A stretch of 32,622 nucleotides of DNA from a virus. Every line of letters begins with the position of its first letter. Position 1 is the stretch's first letter. The stretch is from positions 1-32,622 of IMG/VR virus record IMGVR_UViG_3300031539_004785, one strand, 5' to 3'. A program made the position numbers and the translations under genes. Of the stretch, positions 5,712-13,566 are shown piece by piece. The notes under the pieces are model-generated. The model did not search any database, was not told the origin of the DNA, and saw nothing but the letters and a program-made list of their open reading frames with translations.

Positions 5712-6166
5712 GCATGAGTTATCTGTACAAGGGTAAGGACGGAAAGACCCCGAGGAAGCGGACGGAACACGCCGCCGAACTGTTCGACTATCTGGCCGAC
5801 GAGCCGGATGGGGTCAACCTCCACCAGATCAGGACCAAGTTCGGGTGGGGCAGTGACACGGCGAAAGAGGCTCTTCGTGCGCTCCGGATCATTCTCGGTG
5901 AAGACACGATCAACGTTGTTTCTGAACCGACAGCGTATCGGAAACAGTGGACGATTCGTCTCGTAGGCAATTACGAAGATTCGCGGTGGTACCAGGGCAA
6001 CAGGATTGGCGACATGGAGGCGAGACTGGAGACCTGTCTCGCGTGGGCCCGAAGTTACGAGAATGCGGAAGACGGCAGGACGGTGAATGGCAAGAAGGCC
6101 GCGTTGATGCGGTCGACCGTCAGCCACCTCCTTGAACAGTTGCAGCTTCTCGACTCTTGGTCGTGA
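5708..6166 (+). CDS. Winged-helix-like DNA-binding protein
   Basis: This 152-residue protein starts at ATG 5708 (ATGA overlap), with AAAGGA at 5701-5706; ATG 5714 is a close alternative. Residues about 20-62 form a probable winged helix: 'AAELFDYLADEPDGVNLHQI' then 'FGWGSDTAKEALRALRIIL' as recognition helix, then 'DTINVVSEPTAYRKQWTIRLVG' as a beta wing. The C-terminal part has helices (IGDMEARLETCLAWARSYE; KKAALMRSTVSHLLEQLQLL) that could dimerise. It follows the HTH/coiled-coil protein in the same unit and may act with it in controlling late transcription. That is an inference from position, since it is close upstream of the late genes. Confidence 0.65.
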   Translation: MSMSYLYKGKDGKTPRKRTEHAAELFDYLADEPDGVNLHQIRTKFGWGSDTAKEALRALRIILGEDTINVVSEPTAYRKQWTIRLVGNYEDSRWYQGNRIGDMEARLETCLAWARSYENAEDGRTVNGKKAALMRSTVSHLLEQLQLLDSWS

Positions 6167-6351
6167 ATCCGTGTAACCACTACGCCTACACCAGGCTCAG
6201 CGAGGCGCGGTGGGTGTACGGGACTCCTGGCATCATCTCCGCGCGCTACCGCTGCACTGACTGCGGCATGGAATGGGACGACCCGACCGAACTGCCCGAC
6301 ACGAGCCATGTGTGGAGCAAGGGCGGTCCCCGCGGAATGCACCCATCATGA
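6163..6351 (+). CDS. Small zinc-finger protein
   Basis: This is a 62-residue protein. The GTG at 6163 (GTGA overlap with the previous stop) is preferred over an in-frame TTG at 6157. The ligands are C4, H6, C31 and C34 (PCNHYAY and YRCTDCGMEW), which together make a likely single zinc site with a 24-residue loop. 'RYRCTDCGMEW' resembles a zinc-ribbon knuckle, as in HNH-linked or transcription-factor ribbons. The C-terminal part is polar and short (KGGPRGMHPS). It ends with an ATGA overlap with the first glycosyltransferase gene. Confidence 0.65.
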   Translation: MNPCNHYAYTRLSEARWVYGTPGIISARYRCTDCGMEWDDPTELPDTSHVWSKGGPRGMHPS

Positions 6352-7040
6352 AGGTCATTGTTGGCTGTCCCGTCTATGAGCGGGCATGGGTACTCGAAGC
6401 GTGGTTCGACGCCCTCGAAGGCTGGCGCAAACACGTAGACCTCAAGTTCCTCTTCGTCTACACCGACAGCGAAGACAAGACGCTCGACATCATCGAGAAG
6501 CGTGCCGGGAACCACCTCGTCTTTCCCTTCAACGAAGGCGACCACTCCAAGGAACGCAACTGGGGCGATCAGTCCCGTCTCGAAACGATGGCCGACATGA
6601 GGAACTTCCTCCTGAACCAGGTCAATCTCGACAAGCCAGACTTCTTCCTCTCCCTCGATTCCGACATCCTCGTCGCCCCGTGGGACCAGTCGAAGCAACT
6701 GTTCGACACCCAGTACGACGTTGTTGCTCCGCTCGTCTATCTCGGCGCTGGAGACATCGGGAACTCGTTCAACTTCCAGGGGGATCACCATCGGCGAATC
6801 TCGAAGAACCGTATGTACGGTGTCGAGCAGAGGGTCGATGTGGTTGCTGCGGCGAAGCTCATGAAGCCGCTCGCCTACAGGAACAGTCTCTACGGGTATG
6901 ACCGGTACGGCGAGGACTTCTACTGGGCGAAAGAGATGAAGCGCGCTGGTATCTCGCTTGCTCTCAACTCGAACGTCGTTTTCAAGCACATCATGACCCC
7001 CGACAAGCTCGACATGATTGACCTGAGGGTTGGCTGGTGA
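6348..7040 (+). CDS. GT-A-type glycosyltransferase 1
   Basis: This is a 230-residue protein. ATG 6348 overlaps the previous stop and starts directly at the first strand (MKVIVGCPVYERAWVLEAWF), so earlier in-frame starts are unlikely. The DxD motif is D104-S-D106 in 'FFLSLDSDILVAPW', which binds the metal and sugar nucleotide. 'AWVLEAWFDALEGWRKHVDLKFLFVYTDSEDKT' is the nucleotide-binding half, and 'RYGEDFYWAKEMKRAGI' near the end is the typical acceptor-side 'ED' segment. The length is short but complete for a phage enzyme. It should move a sugar from a nucleotide donor to an acceptor in the cytoplasm. The acceptor is unknown. The gene is GTGA-coupled to the next glycosyltransferase. Confidence 0.85.
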   Translation: MKVIVGCPVYERAWVLEAWFDALEGWRKHVDLKFLFVYTDSEDKTLDIIEKRAGNHLVFPFNEGDHSKERNWGDQSRLETMADMRNFLLNQVNLDKPDFFLSLDSDILVAPWDQSKQLFDTQYDVVAPLVYLGAGDIGNSFNFQGDHHRRISKNRMYGVEQRVDVVAAAKLMKPLAYRNSLYGYDRYGEDFYWAKEMKRAGISLALNSNVVFKHIMTPDKLDMIDLRVGW

Positions 7041-7864
7041 GCAACCGCAAGCGCGAAGAGCAGCTTGCCTTGGAGCGAATTCCGGTGGATTCCCCGAAGG
7101 CGAAGATTGCTGCCCTCGTCGTCAACTGGAACACCCCCGATGACGTCATCCGTCTCGTTGAGTCCGCCGAAGAGTGGGAACCGAACCTCCGGTGGTCCTT
7201 CTACCAGAACAAGCCCCCGGACGGTACCGGGACACCATGGCTGGAGGTCGTGAAGGGCCGTGCCAAGAGGGTCGTTATCCAGCGCGGTAAGGAGAACCAC
7301 GGGCACGGGTACGGCATCAACAGGGCCGCTGAAGTCGCCAGGGAATGGGATGTCGACTACTACTTCATCCTGAATCCCGACTGTCTGTTCACCAGCTCTA
7401 TTCTCGACAGGCTGGCGGGGTTCCTCGAAGAGAAGGAGGAACGCTGTGTGGTTGGCCCGAAGCAGTTGGACTCGGCTGGTCATATCACCGCAGGTGGGAT
7501 CATCGGCACGAGAGAGCAGCCGGTACACCGGTACTGGAAGGTACGTGACTTGGGTAATACGCTCGGTCGTGACGCCGTGAAGTGTCCAACCGTTGCAGGG
7601 TCGGCGATGCTCGTCCGTGCTGACGATTTCCATAAGTACGGCGGGTTGTTAGAGGCGAAGCACTACTACTCAGAGACGTGGTTTAACTACCACATACAGG
7701 CACATGGACGTGAATGTTGGTACCTCGGTGAGGTCACGATGATCCACGAATGGCATCGTTCGAGTAAGCTCGGTGCTCAGAGTACGGACGGTTCCATGAG
7801 GCAGGACCAAGAGCTGTTCAGGAGAATGTGCGACGAGCACGACCCACCGATATCGAGGGACTGA
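7037..7864 (+). CDS. GT2-type glycosyltransferase 2 (rhamnosyltransferase-like)
   Basis: This 275-residue protein starts at GTG 7037 (GTGA overlap). Characteristic GT2 features are 'IAALVVNWNTPDDVIRLVES' at residues 24-43, 'KENHGHGYGINRAAEVA' (about 85-101), and 'YYFILNPDCLFTSS' with D115 in the NPD position that replaces a strict DxD in many rhamnosyltransferase-like enzymes. 'AGSAMLVRADDFHKYGG' and 'ETWFNYHIQAHGRECWYLG' match the acceptor-side loop and the 'ED..' region of this class. It resembles the dTDP-L-rhamnose-using subgroup, which fits the RmlC-type gene at 2613, but donor identity cannot be fixed from sequence. It ends one base before the next gene. Confidence 0.85.
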   Translation: MSNRKREEQLALERIPVDSPKAKIAALVVNWNTPDDVIRLVESAEEWEPNLRWSFYQNKPPDGTGTPWLEVVKGRAKRVVIQRGKENHGHGYGINRAAEVAREWDVDYYFILNPDCLFTSSILDRLAGFLEEKEERCVVGPKQLDSAGHITAGGIIGTREQPVHRYWKVRDLGNTLGRDAVKCPTVAGSAMLVRADDFHKYGGLLEAKHYYSETWFNYHIQAHGRECWYLGEVTMIHEWHRSSKLGAQSTDGSMRQDQELFRRMCDEHDPPISRD

Positions 7865-7865
7865 C

Positions 7866-8537
7866 ATGAGAATCATCGCACATATGGTTGTTGGCCCGGG
7901 GGAGGCCGATAGGTTCCTGACAACCGTGCTGAGTCGAGTGGCGGACTGGGCGGATGTGACTCACGTAGCTCTTGACCCGATGGCCGGTGACTCGGAACGC
8001 ATCGCGGCCACTATCGACTCCAACTATGTGACCAGGGTGGAGGCCCCGTCCTTCGTCGAGCACGAAGGGCGGTTCCGCGAAGCAGCCTGGCGTCAGATGG
8101 AGGAAGTCGTCGAACCCGAGCTCGGTGACTACATCGTGTGCATCGACGCCGACGAGATCATTGCTGACGCCACAGCACTCAGGAAGGCCGTCAAGGAATA
8201 CCCGGGCATGAGGCTCGGCGTGACGTTCCACCACATGTGGAACGGGACCCACTACCGCGTCGACGGACAGTGGAGGCCACACCTTGCTCACATCATTATT
8301 CCATTCCAGTTCAATGCCCATCATGTAGACCGCGCGCTGGCGTCGGGCCGTGAACCGTCGTATGCTCAGAACGTCCCGATGCACGGACAGCCCGTCTCCG
8401 ACATTCTCCATCTCGGGTATGTGAGAGACGAGGACAAGCAGATGAAGTATGACCGGTACATGGCTCTCGACGGCGGGAAGTACCACTCGAACGCACACAT
8501 CAAGTCGATCATCATGACACCTTCACTTGAACGATGA
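7866..8537 (+). CDS. GT-A-type glycosyltransferase 3
   Basis: This 223-residue protein starts at ATG 7866, directly after the previous stop, in 'actgacATG'; GAGGGA upstream is a modest ribosome site. It has 'RIIAHMVVGPGEADRFLTTVLSRV' as first strand and helix, 'ALDPMAGDSE', 'FREAAWRQMEEVV', and the DxD D94-A-D96-E97 in 'YIVCIDADEII'. It follows the common 'glycosyltransferase with DADE' form of phage and bacterial GT2 proteins. The C-terminal part is His- and Tyr-rich ('HILHLGYVRDED' type segment, 'MHGQPVSDILHLGYV'). With the two preceding genes it forms a three-enzyme run, which suggests stepwise assembly of a short glycan. Confidence 0.8.
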   Translation: MRIIAHMVVGPGEADRFLTTVLSRVADWADVTHVALDPMAGDSERIAATIDSNYVTRVEAPSFVEHEGRFREAAWRQMEEVVEPELGDYIVCIDADEIIADATALRKAVKEYPGMRLGVTFHHMWNGTHYRVDGQWRPHLAHIIIPFQFNAHHVDRALASGREPSYAQNVPMHGQPVSDILHLGYVRDEDKQMKYDRYMALDGGKYHSNAHIKSIIMTPSLER

Positions 8538-8553
8538 AGTAAGGGGGGCTTGT

Positions 8554-9219
8554 TTGCCTGAGTTCACCGACGAAGAACTCCTCAGGATGATCGGTCCTGT
8601 TGATGATGACAATGTGGCGCTCATTTCTGTCGAGGGCAGTAGCGGCACCGAGTTCAACGTCATTACCGTCGAAGAGGCTGCGTGGTTCGACTCGACCGTT
8701 GAGCGCTATCACGACCAGTACGAATTCGAGAACATTGCCGACCTGCAGGACCTCGATCGCCTTACCGCGCTCGAACTCCTCTCGTACCGTTACGCGTCCT
8801 GGCTGATCCGTGAGGCCGACTATGACGGGAATCCGTTTGACGACAAGTCCGTGCGTGACCACAAGGTCAAGGTCGATAAGGAGATTCGTGACATCAAGAG
8901 CCACATGGGCCTTGGCAGGAAGTCACGCACCGAGTCGGAGCATCAGTCCGTAGCTGACTATCTCTCCGACCTTCTCGCCAGGGCGAAAGAGTTCGGCGTT
9001 CATCGTGACATGCAGAATGCCAAGTCACAGGACCTGTTCAACGAGTTGAAGAAACTCATCGGCCTCTACCGCAGGACAGACGAGGAGGAGCGCAAGCATC
9101 TCTCTGTCGACCTCCTCGACATCATCGACTGGATAGAGAAGGTTGCTATCCCCGAGTATGACGCCATCGACGAGAACTTCAGGAAACAGCAGAAGCTCTG
9201 GATACGGGATGTTGGCTGA
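8554..9219 (+). CDS. Unknown helical protein in small-terminase position
   Basis: TTG 8554 is chosen as start because the AAGGGGGG at 8541-8548 is the only good ribosome site. A TTG at 8527 would overlap the glycosyltransferase gene without one. The product has 221 residues: an acidic N-terminus (PEFTDEELLRMIGPVDDDN), then mostly helices including 'LTALELLSYRYASWLIREADYDG', 'KVDKEIRDIKSHMGLGRKSRTE', 'LFNELKKLIGLYRRTDEEER' and a final 'VDLLDIIDWIEKVAIPEYDAID'. It directly precedes the large terminase gene and overlaps it by one base, so a small terminase or terminase accessory role is the simplest reading. I see no clear HTH, so this rests on position. Confidence 0.6.
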   Translation: MPEFTDEELLRMIGPVDDDNVALISVEGSSGTEFNVITVEEAAWFDSTVERYHDQYEFENIADLQDLDRLTALELLSYRYASWLIREADYDGNPFDDKSVRDHKVKVDKEIRDIKSHMGLGRKSRTESEHQSVADYLSDLLARAKEFGVHRDMQNAKSQDLFNELKKLIGLYRRTDEEERKHLSVDLLDIIDWIEKVAIPEYDAIDENFRKQQKLWIRDVG

Positions 9220-10811
9220 TGGCTATCAGGCCCAAGGCGCAGGACCTGTCTGAGGAGGAGTGCTATCTCGTTGCGCTGATCCAGGACCACGCAGGGATCG
9301 ACCTTGCTGAGTTCTGCTGGGAAGACCCGATGGCCTACAACGACGAGAAGATTTTCCGTTGCTGGGACTTCCAGTATTCGTGGTGGCGTGACACCAGAAC
9401 GCAGGTGATCGACCAGTGCGGGCGTGCCATCGGGAAGACGCTTTCGATCATCCTGAGGGGGTGGGTGTTCGGCATCCAGCATCCAGGTGCTGAGATGGTG
9501 GTCACCGCCCCCGAGCTGGTCCATCTTCAGCCCCTGACTTCGCGCATCGAGGACCGCATCAAGGAGACGAGGCTCACCCGTGAACTGCTTCCGAAGCGGA
9601 CTGGCAGGGGTTTCAAGCACCGCCCGTTCCAGGTCGACTTCACGAACGGGGCGAAGATTCTCGGCAGAATCCCGCAGCGTGACGGCAAAGGCGTGAAGGG
9701 GCTTCACCCGTTGCAGCTAGAGCAGGACGAAAGCCAGGACTATCCGCAGGCCGGGTGGATCGAGCTGGTCGAGACGTTGCGTCACGGCGAGGAGGGCGCA
9801 CAGTGGCGTGCACACGGGGTGTCCAAGGGTGTTCATGACGAGTTCTATCGCCATTCACAGCCCGGGTCGGGGTGGTCTGTCCATCGCTTGACCGGTATGC
9901 ACCGTCCGACCTGGTCTGACAAGGAACGCACCGAGAAGATCGAGGCGTACGGGTCGAGGGACAGTGCCGACTACAAGCGGAACATCCTCGGGCTGCATGG
10001 CGATGCCACGAACCCGCTGTTTGTATTGAACAGGCTCATGGCTACCGTCGATGATCGTATTGAGTCCGAATACAACACGGATATCTACTACTACCGTCGC
10101 ATCAACGACGACCACCTCATTAACACAACGATTGAGATGCTTGTTGACTTTCCTGGCTCACACAAACAGTGGAAGACGACCTGGGCCGGGATGGACGTTG
10201 GTATGACGAACCACCCGTCCGAGATTCTCGTCTTCGGTGAGGAGCCATTCGGTCGTACGAAGGTCGCGTTGCGTCTCCTCACGCGTCTCAACCTCCAACG
10301 GATCACAGCCTCCGACCAACGCAAAGTCGTGAAGATGATCTTCGCTGCGTACAACCCGAGACGATTCACGATAGACCGCGGTGGTCTCGGCCTTCCCATC
10401 TATCAGGACCTCCTTGAAGAGCTTCCCGAAGCCAAGGGGAGGATCATCGGGTACACGGCGGACCAGAAGCTCCTCGTCGGGTATCACGACCACGAACCCG
10501 AAGACAACCCAGCCGACTTCGAGATTCATGCCCGTGCCAAGGAGTACGGCTATGACAAGCTCCGTGAATATGTCGACTCGAAGCGCTTCTTCCTTCCCTG
10601 GGACCAGGAGTTCCTCGGTGAATGGCAGGGTTCCACCTGGTATCGGGAGCGTTCAGAGACGAACCCATACGGGAAGAAGACGTTCAACCGTGGACAGTTC
10701 CATACTTTGGACGCTGCGGCGATGATGATTGTCGGCAAAGAGCTCCTCACGCTTGACACTCTCATCAACATGCGTTCTAAGCACGAGGTAGTGCCTCTGA
10801 TGTTCGCTTAG
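9219..10811 (+). CDS. terL: Terminase large subunit (TerL)
   Basis: This is a 530-residue DNA packaging motor ATPase and nuclease. The ATPase part has a Walker A-like 'CGRAIGKT' at residues 67-74 (K73) and a Walker B-like 'LQLEQDE' at 165-171. The coupling region follows around 'HGVSKGVHDEFYRHSQPG'. The nuclease part has D326 in 'WAGMDVGM', D386 in 'FTIDRGGLG' and D498 in 'HTLDAAAMMIVG', the three acidic metal ligands of the RNase H-like fold. The length is typical of the family. It is at the head of the packaging and capsid genes, after the small-terminase-position gene, and before the portal. The packaging mode (cos or headful) cannot be read from the window. Confidence 0.93.
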   Translation: MAIRPKAQDLSEEECYLVALIQDHAGIDLAEFCWEDPMAYNDEKIFRCWDFQYSWWRDTRTQVIDQCGRAIGKTLSIILRGWVFGIQHPGAEMVVTAPELVHLQPLTSRIEDRIKETRLTRELLPKRTGRGFKHRPFQVDFTNGAKILGRIPQRDGKGVKGLHPLQLEQDESQDYPQAGWIELVETLRHGEEGAQWRAHGVSKGVHDEFYRHSQPGSGWSVHRLTGMHRPTWSDKERTEKIEAYGSRDSADYKRNILGLHGDATNPLFVLNRLMATVDDRIESEYNTDIYYYRRINDDHLINTTIEMLVDFPGSHKQWKTTWAGMDVGMTNHPSEILVFGEEPFGRTKVALRLLTRLNLQRITASDQRKVVKMIFAAYNPRRFTIDRGGLGLPIYQDLLEELPEAKGRIIGYTADQKLLVGYHDHEPEDNPADFEIHARAKEYGYDKLREYVDSKRFFLPWDQEFLGEWQGSTWYRERSETNPYGKKTFNRGQFHTLDAAAMMIVGKELLTLDTLINMRSKHEVVPLMFA

Positions 10812-10830
10812 GTCGAGTAAGCTGTCACCT

Positions 10831-11190
10831 ATGGTGAAGCTTCAGGTGAGCGATGACTCAATGCACATCGTTCCAACCCACCCCGCGCACGACCACGTAA
10901 CGAACCTCACCCCCGACGCGTCTCTCGAAGAAGAGATCATGGCGATGGTCGTCTCCCTGCGCGAACTCGAAGACGCCATGCCGGATGTGATCATGTCGAC
11001 CTGCATGGGGTACATGGCTCGCTGCACGGAGATTCACCTCCAGATCATTCGGGTCGAGGGGAGCAACCGGAGGCTGAAGACGTTCAGGGTCACTCAGTTG
11101 TCGAAAGTCATGGAACTCATAGAGTTCGAGTTCAAGGGAGCATCTCGTCTCATAGAGGTGCGTAGACAAGATGTGGAGCTGTCACGATGA
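10831..11190 (+). CDS. Unknown small helical protein between terminase and portal
   Basis: This 119-residue protein starts at ATG 10831 without a clear ribosome site. ATG 10861, behind CAGGTGAG, is an alternative start giving 109 residues. Helices dominate: 'SLEEEIMAMVVSLRELEDAMPDVIMSTCMGYMARCTEIHLQII' and 'VTQLSKVMELIEFEFKGASRLIEVRRQDVELS'. The protein has an ATGA overlap with the portal gene. Small helical proteins at this position occur in several siphophage groups but have no fixed name. The function is unknown, perhaps packaging or portal assembly. Confidence 0.65.
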   Translation: MVKLQVSDDSMHIVPTHPAHDHVTNLTPDASLEEEIMAMVVSLRELEDAMPDVIMSTCMGYMARCTEIHLQIIRVEGSNRRLKTFRVTQLSKVMELIEFEFKGASRLIEVRRQDVELSR

Positions 11191-12782
11191 CCGATATCGA
11201 CACGAACTACCACGAAGCCAAGCTCGAAGGCGGGATCGTCGTCGTCTCCGAAATAGACCCCGACGATGTCGAACTCTCTCCGGAACTCCTTGGACGGCTT
11301 CCGGCGAAGGTCGGTCGTGCCCTTGCAACGTGGGCGGAAGACACGAGGCCGAGTACGCGGAATTCGCGTGGGCTGTTCAACCGTGACCGGTATGTGACGC
11401 CCGGGAAGATTTTCGAGCAGATGGCGCTGGCGTCCGACGCGCTTGATGACGACATCGTTGGGAACTTCGCCGACACCTCCGAAGCTCTGGCTTTCCAGAA
11501 GGTGAGCTTTGAGGTCGCCGAAGACAAGGACCAGGAGAACATCTGGGGACAGATCGGACATGACCTTGACCTTGATGGGTTCGTGCGACAGATGTGGCGC
11601 GAGCTCATCGTCAACTCGCAGTGCTATCCGGTCAGGTGGTGGGGCCGCAAGTCGTACAAGGTCAAAGGCAAGGGTGATGGCGGCAGGGAGCGCCGCAAGG
11701 TGTATGACCTCACCGTCCCTGTCGCGCTCGGCTTTCTCGACCCGACGCGCGTCGTTCCCGTGAGGGTCACGCCGTTCGGTACTTCCGACCTTGCCTGGAT
11801 CGCATCCGATTCAGAGAAGAGCATGTTCGAGAACGACGATCTGGAGGACCAGCTCATCGACAGCCTCTTCCTTAGGCCGTACAAGGCGACGAAGAAGGAA
11901 GCGGAAGAGTTCGTCGAGGAAGACATCCCGGTCGACAACCTGATGCTCCTCAACCCGATGTACGTGTGGAAGCACACGATGACGAAATCCACCTATGAGC
12001 GGTGGTCACGGATTCGCATGAAATCCATCTTTCCGCTCCTCGACTTGAAGCATCAGGTCAGGGAGATGGATCGTGCCTTCCTTCTCGGCGGCATCAACTT
12101 CATCGTTCTTGTTCGACGAGGCTCGGACACGATGCCAGCGGCCAGGCAGGAGGTTGCCGACACGACCGCCCAGATACGGGCGCAGTCGAAGTCGCCGGTC
12201 ATCATCTCCGACCACCGAATCGAGATTGAGCTCATCACGCCCGACCTGACGAACATCCTCGACAAGGACAACTGGTCCGTCCTGGACGAGCGTCTCCTGA
12301 TGCGTCTTTGGGGAACGTTCCAGATTCCGTCCGAGACCTCGAACCGTGAGACGAGCCTTACCCTCGGTCGCGTCATCGCGCGTGGTATGGCGAGCCGTCG
12401 ACACATGATGAAGCGCAGCATCGAGAAGCACATCGTTGAGGCCGTGACCGATCATCCAGCCAACGAGGACTTCGATGCCGACTGCAGTATCGAGTTCGCG
12501 CCACGCAGGATGGAACTTGAATTCGATCAGTCTGTCGTCACTATGGTGCAGTCGTTGCGTGACCGTGGCGATATCTCCCGTGAGACGATTCTTACCGAGT
12601 TCAACTTCGATCAGGAACTCGAAGCATCCAGGCGTGAGTATGAGGATGACAGGTGGAAGGGTACGTTCGAGCCGACGAACGTTCCGTTCAACTCCCCGGA
12701 TAATCAAACGTCACCCGACGGTTCTGGTAGGACTGGAGGCCGTCCTCCGGGCAAGAAGGATGGCCCTAAGGAGGAAGAATAA
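11187..12782 (+). CDS. Portal protein
   Basis: This 531-residue protein is the size expected for a portal subunit, which forms the 12-fold ring at one capsid vertex. Features include an acidic N-terminus, 'RYVTPGKIFEQMALASDALDDDIVGNFADTSE' and 'LIVNSQCYPVRWWG' in the wing region, and then 'ALGFLDPTRVVPVRVTP'. The central 'RMKSIFPLLDLKHQVREMDRAFLLGGINFIVLVRRG' and 'LIDKDNWSVL'-type stretch 'NILDKDNWSVLDERLLMRLWG' correspond to stem and clip helices. The C-terminal tail is polar and Pro/Gly-rich (TGGRPPGKKDGPKEEE), as portal tails often are. It follows TerL in normal order and overlaps the protease gene by one base. It was identified from size, order and these segments rather than from one diagnostic motif. 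Confidence 0.85.
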   Translation: MTDIDTNYHEAKLEGGIVVVSEIDPDDVELSPELLGRLPAKVGRALATWAEDTRPSTRNSRGLFNRDRYVTPGKIFEQMALASDALDDDIVGNFADTSEALAFQKVSFEVAEDKDQENIWGQIGHDLDLDGFVRQMWRELIVNSQCYPVRWWGRKSYKVKGKGDGGRERRKVYDLTVPVALGFLDPTRVVPVRVTPFGTSDLAWIASDSEKSMFENDDLEDQLIDSLFLRPYKATKKEAEEFVEEDIPVDNLMLLNPMYVWKHTMTKSTYERWSRIRMKSIFPLLDLKHQVREMDRAFLLGGINFIVLVRRGSDTMPAARQEVADTTAQIRAQSKSPVIISDHRIEIELITPDLTNILDKDNWSVLDERLLMRLWGTFQIPSETSNRETSLTLGRVIARGMASRRHMMKRSIEKHIVEAVTDHPANEDFDADCSIEFAPRRMELEFDQSVVTMVQSLRDRGDISRETILTEFNFDQELEASRREYEDDRWKGTFEPTNVPFNSPDNQTSPDGSGRTGGRPPGKKDGPKEEE

Positions 12783-13510
12783 TGGACTCGTTCATCACTG
12801 AAGGAAACGGCAAGTTCTACGCGACAGCGCAGGCATACATCGTCGACAACGACAACCCACCGCCCCGTGAGCTTGCATCTGTGTGGGGTGGAGCGAAGAC
12901 GAATGACAGTTTCTTGTGGATCGCCGGTCGTTACGTTCAGGCGAACGCCAAGAACAAGAACGGTCATTTCTGGACCACTGAAGACATCGAGTCCGGTGAG
13001 TCGACGATCAGGCACACCCCGCTGAATGTCCTGCATCGTTGGGATCGACCGGTTGGGACGTTCGTTGAGACCAAGATCGTTCATCGTGAGGCCGCTTCTG
13101 AGGACATGCTCCCCGAGATTCAGGCGCTCGCCGTGTTGTGGGGGGCGAACTTTCCGAATGTGGCGAAAGCCGCGAGGGACGCCCATGAGGCTGAGCAGCT
13201 CTGGTTCTCGATGGAATGTGTCGCCGAGAAGAAGCAGTGTCTGGAATGCAGCGAAGTGTTTCCGTTCCGTGCCGAAGCTCATGAGACATGCAAGCACCTG
13301 GCTGTTGCAGGTGCACCGAGACGCTTCATCAACCCAACGTTCCTTGGTGGCGCGCTGATCTTCCCACCTGAGAAGCCAGCATGGAGCGATGCGGATGTGA
13401 CTGAAGTCGCTCATGAACTGACGAGCCAGTACGCCAATCGTGATTCCGAGAGGGACGTTCTATCTTCCGGTGAGTGGCAGCGCCTCATGGACATTGCCAT
13501 GTCGTCGTAA
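12782..13510 (+). CDS. Capsid maturation protease with embedded zinc-knuckle-like segment
   Basis: This is a 242-residue protein between portal and scaffold, the usual place of the prohead protease. 'LNVLHRWDRPVGTFVETKI' with H85 and 'QLWFSMECVAE' with S143 match the His and Ser spacing of S78-like phage prohead proteases (His followed by a G-T strand, Ser in a short strand before a hydrophobic segment). Downstream 'C153-L-E-C156' with H167, C170 and H172 makes a probable zinc-binding insertion that ordinary S78 proteases lack. It would cleave scaffold and capsid N-termini during prohead maturation. Start ATG 12782 is coupled to the portal stop with GGAGGAA upstream. The catalytic assignment is by motif only. 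Confidence 0.75.
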   Translation: MDSFITEGNGKFYATAQAYIVDNDNPPPRELASVWGGAKTNDSFLWIAGRYVQANAKNKNGHFWTTEDIESGESTIRHTPLNVLHRWDRPVGTFVETKIVHREAASEDMLPEIQALAVLWGANFPNVAKAARDAHEAEQLWFSMECVAEKKQCLECSEVFPFRAEAHETCKHLAVAGAPRRFINPTFLGGALIFPPEKPAWSDADVTEVAHELTSQYANRDSERDVLSSGEWQRLMDIAMSS

Positions 13511-13540
13511 GAGTGCGCCCAACTGCAACCAGCTTGCGTC

Positions 13541-13546
13541 TATAGT
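13541..13546 (+). promoter_or_regulatory. Possible -10 before the scaffold gene
   Basis: TATAGT (13541-13546) matches five of six -10 bases and lies 20 bases upstream of the chosen start at 13567. No acceptable -35 is visible at 16-18 bases. It may belong to a set of similar hexamers before late genes. Confidence 0.3.
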
Positions 13547-13566
13547 TTCAGGTGAAGGATGTGTAT

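Noticed and set aside
10753-10781. TTGACA, 17 bases, TCTAAG at the end of TerL as promoter for the portal operon.
   Set aside because: The -35 is perfect and the spacing right, but the -10 matches four of six and it lies in coding DNA with no leader signal. Chance is not excluded.
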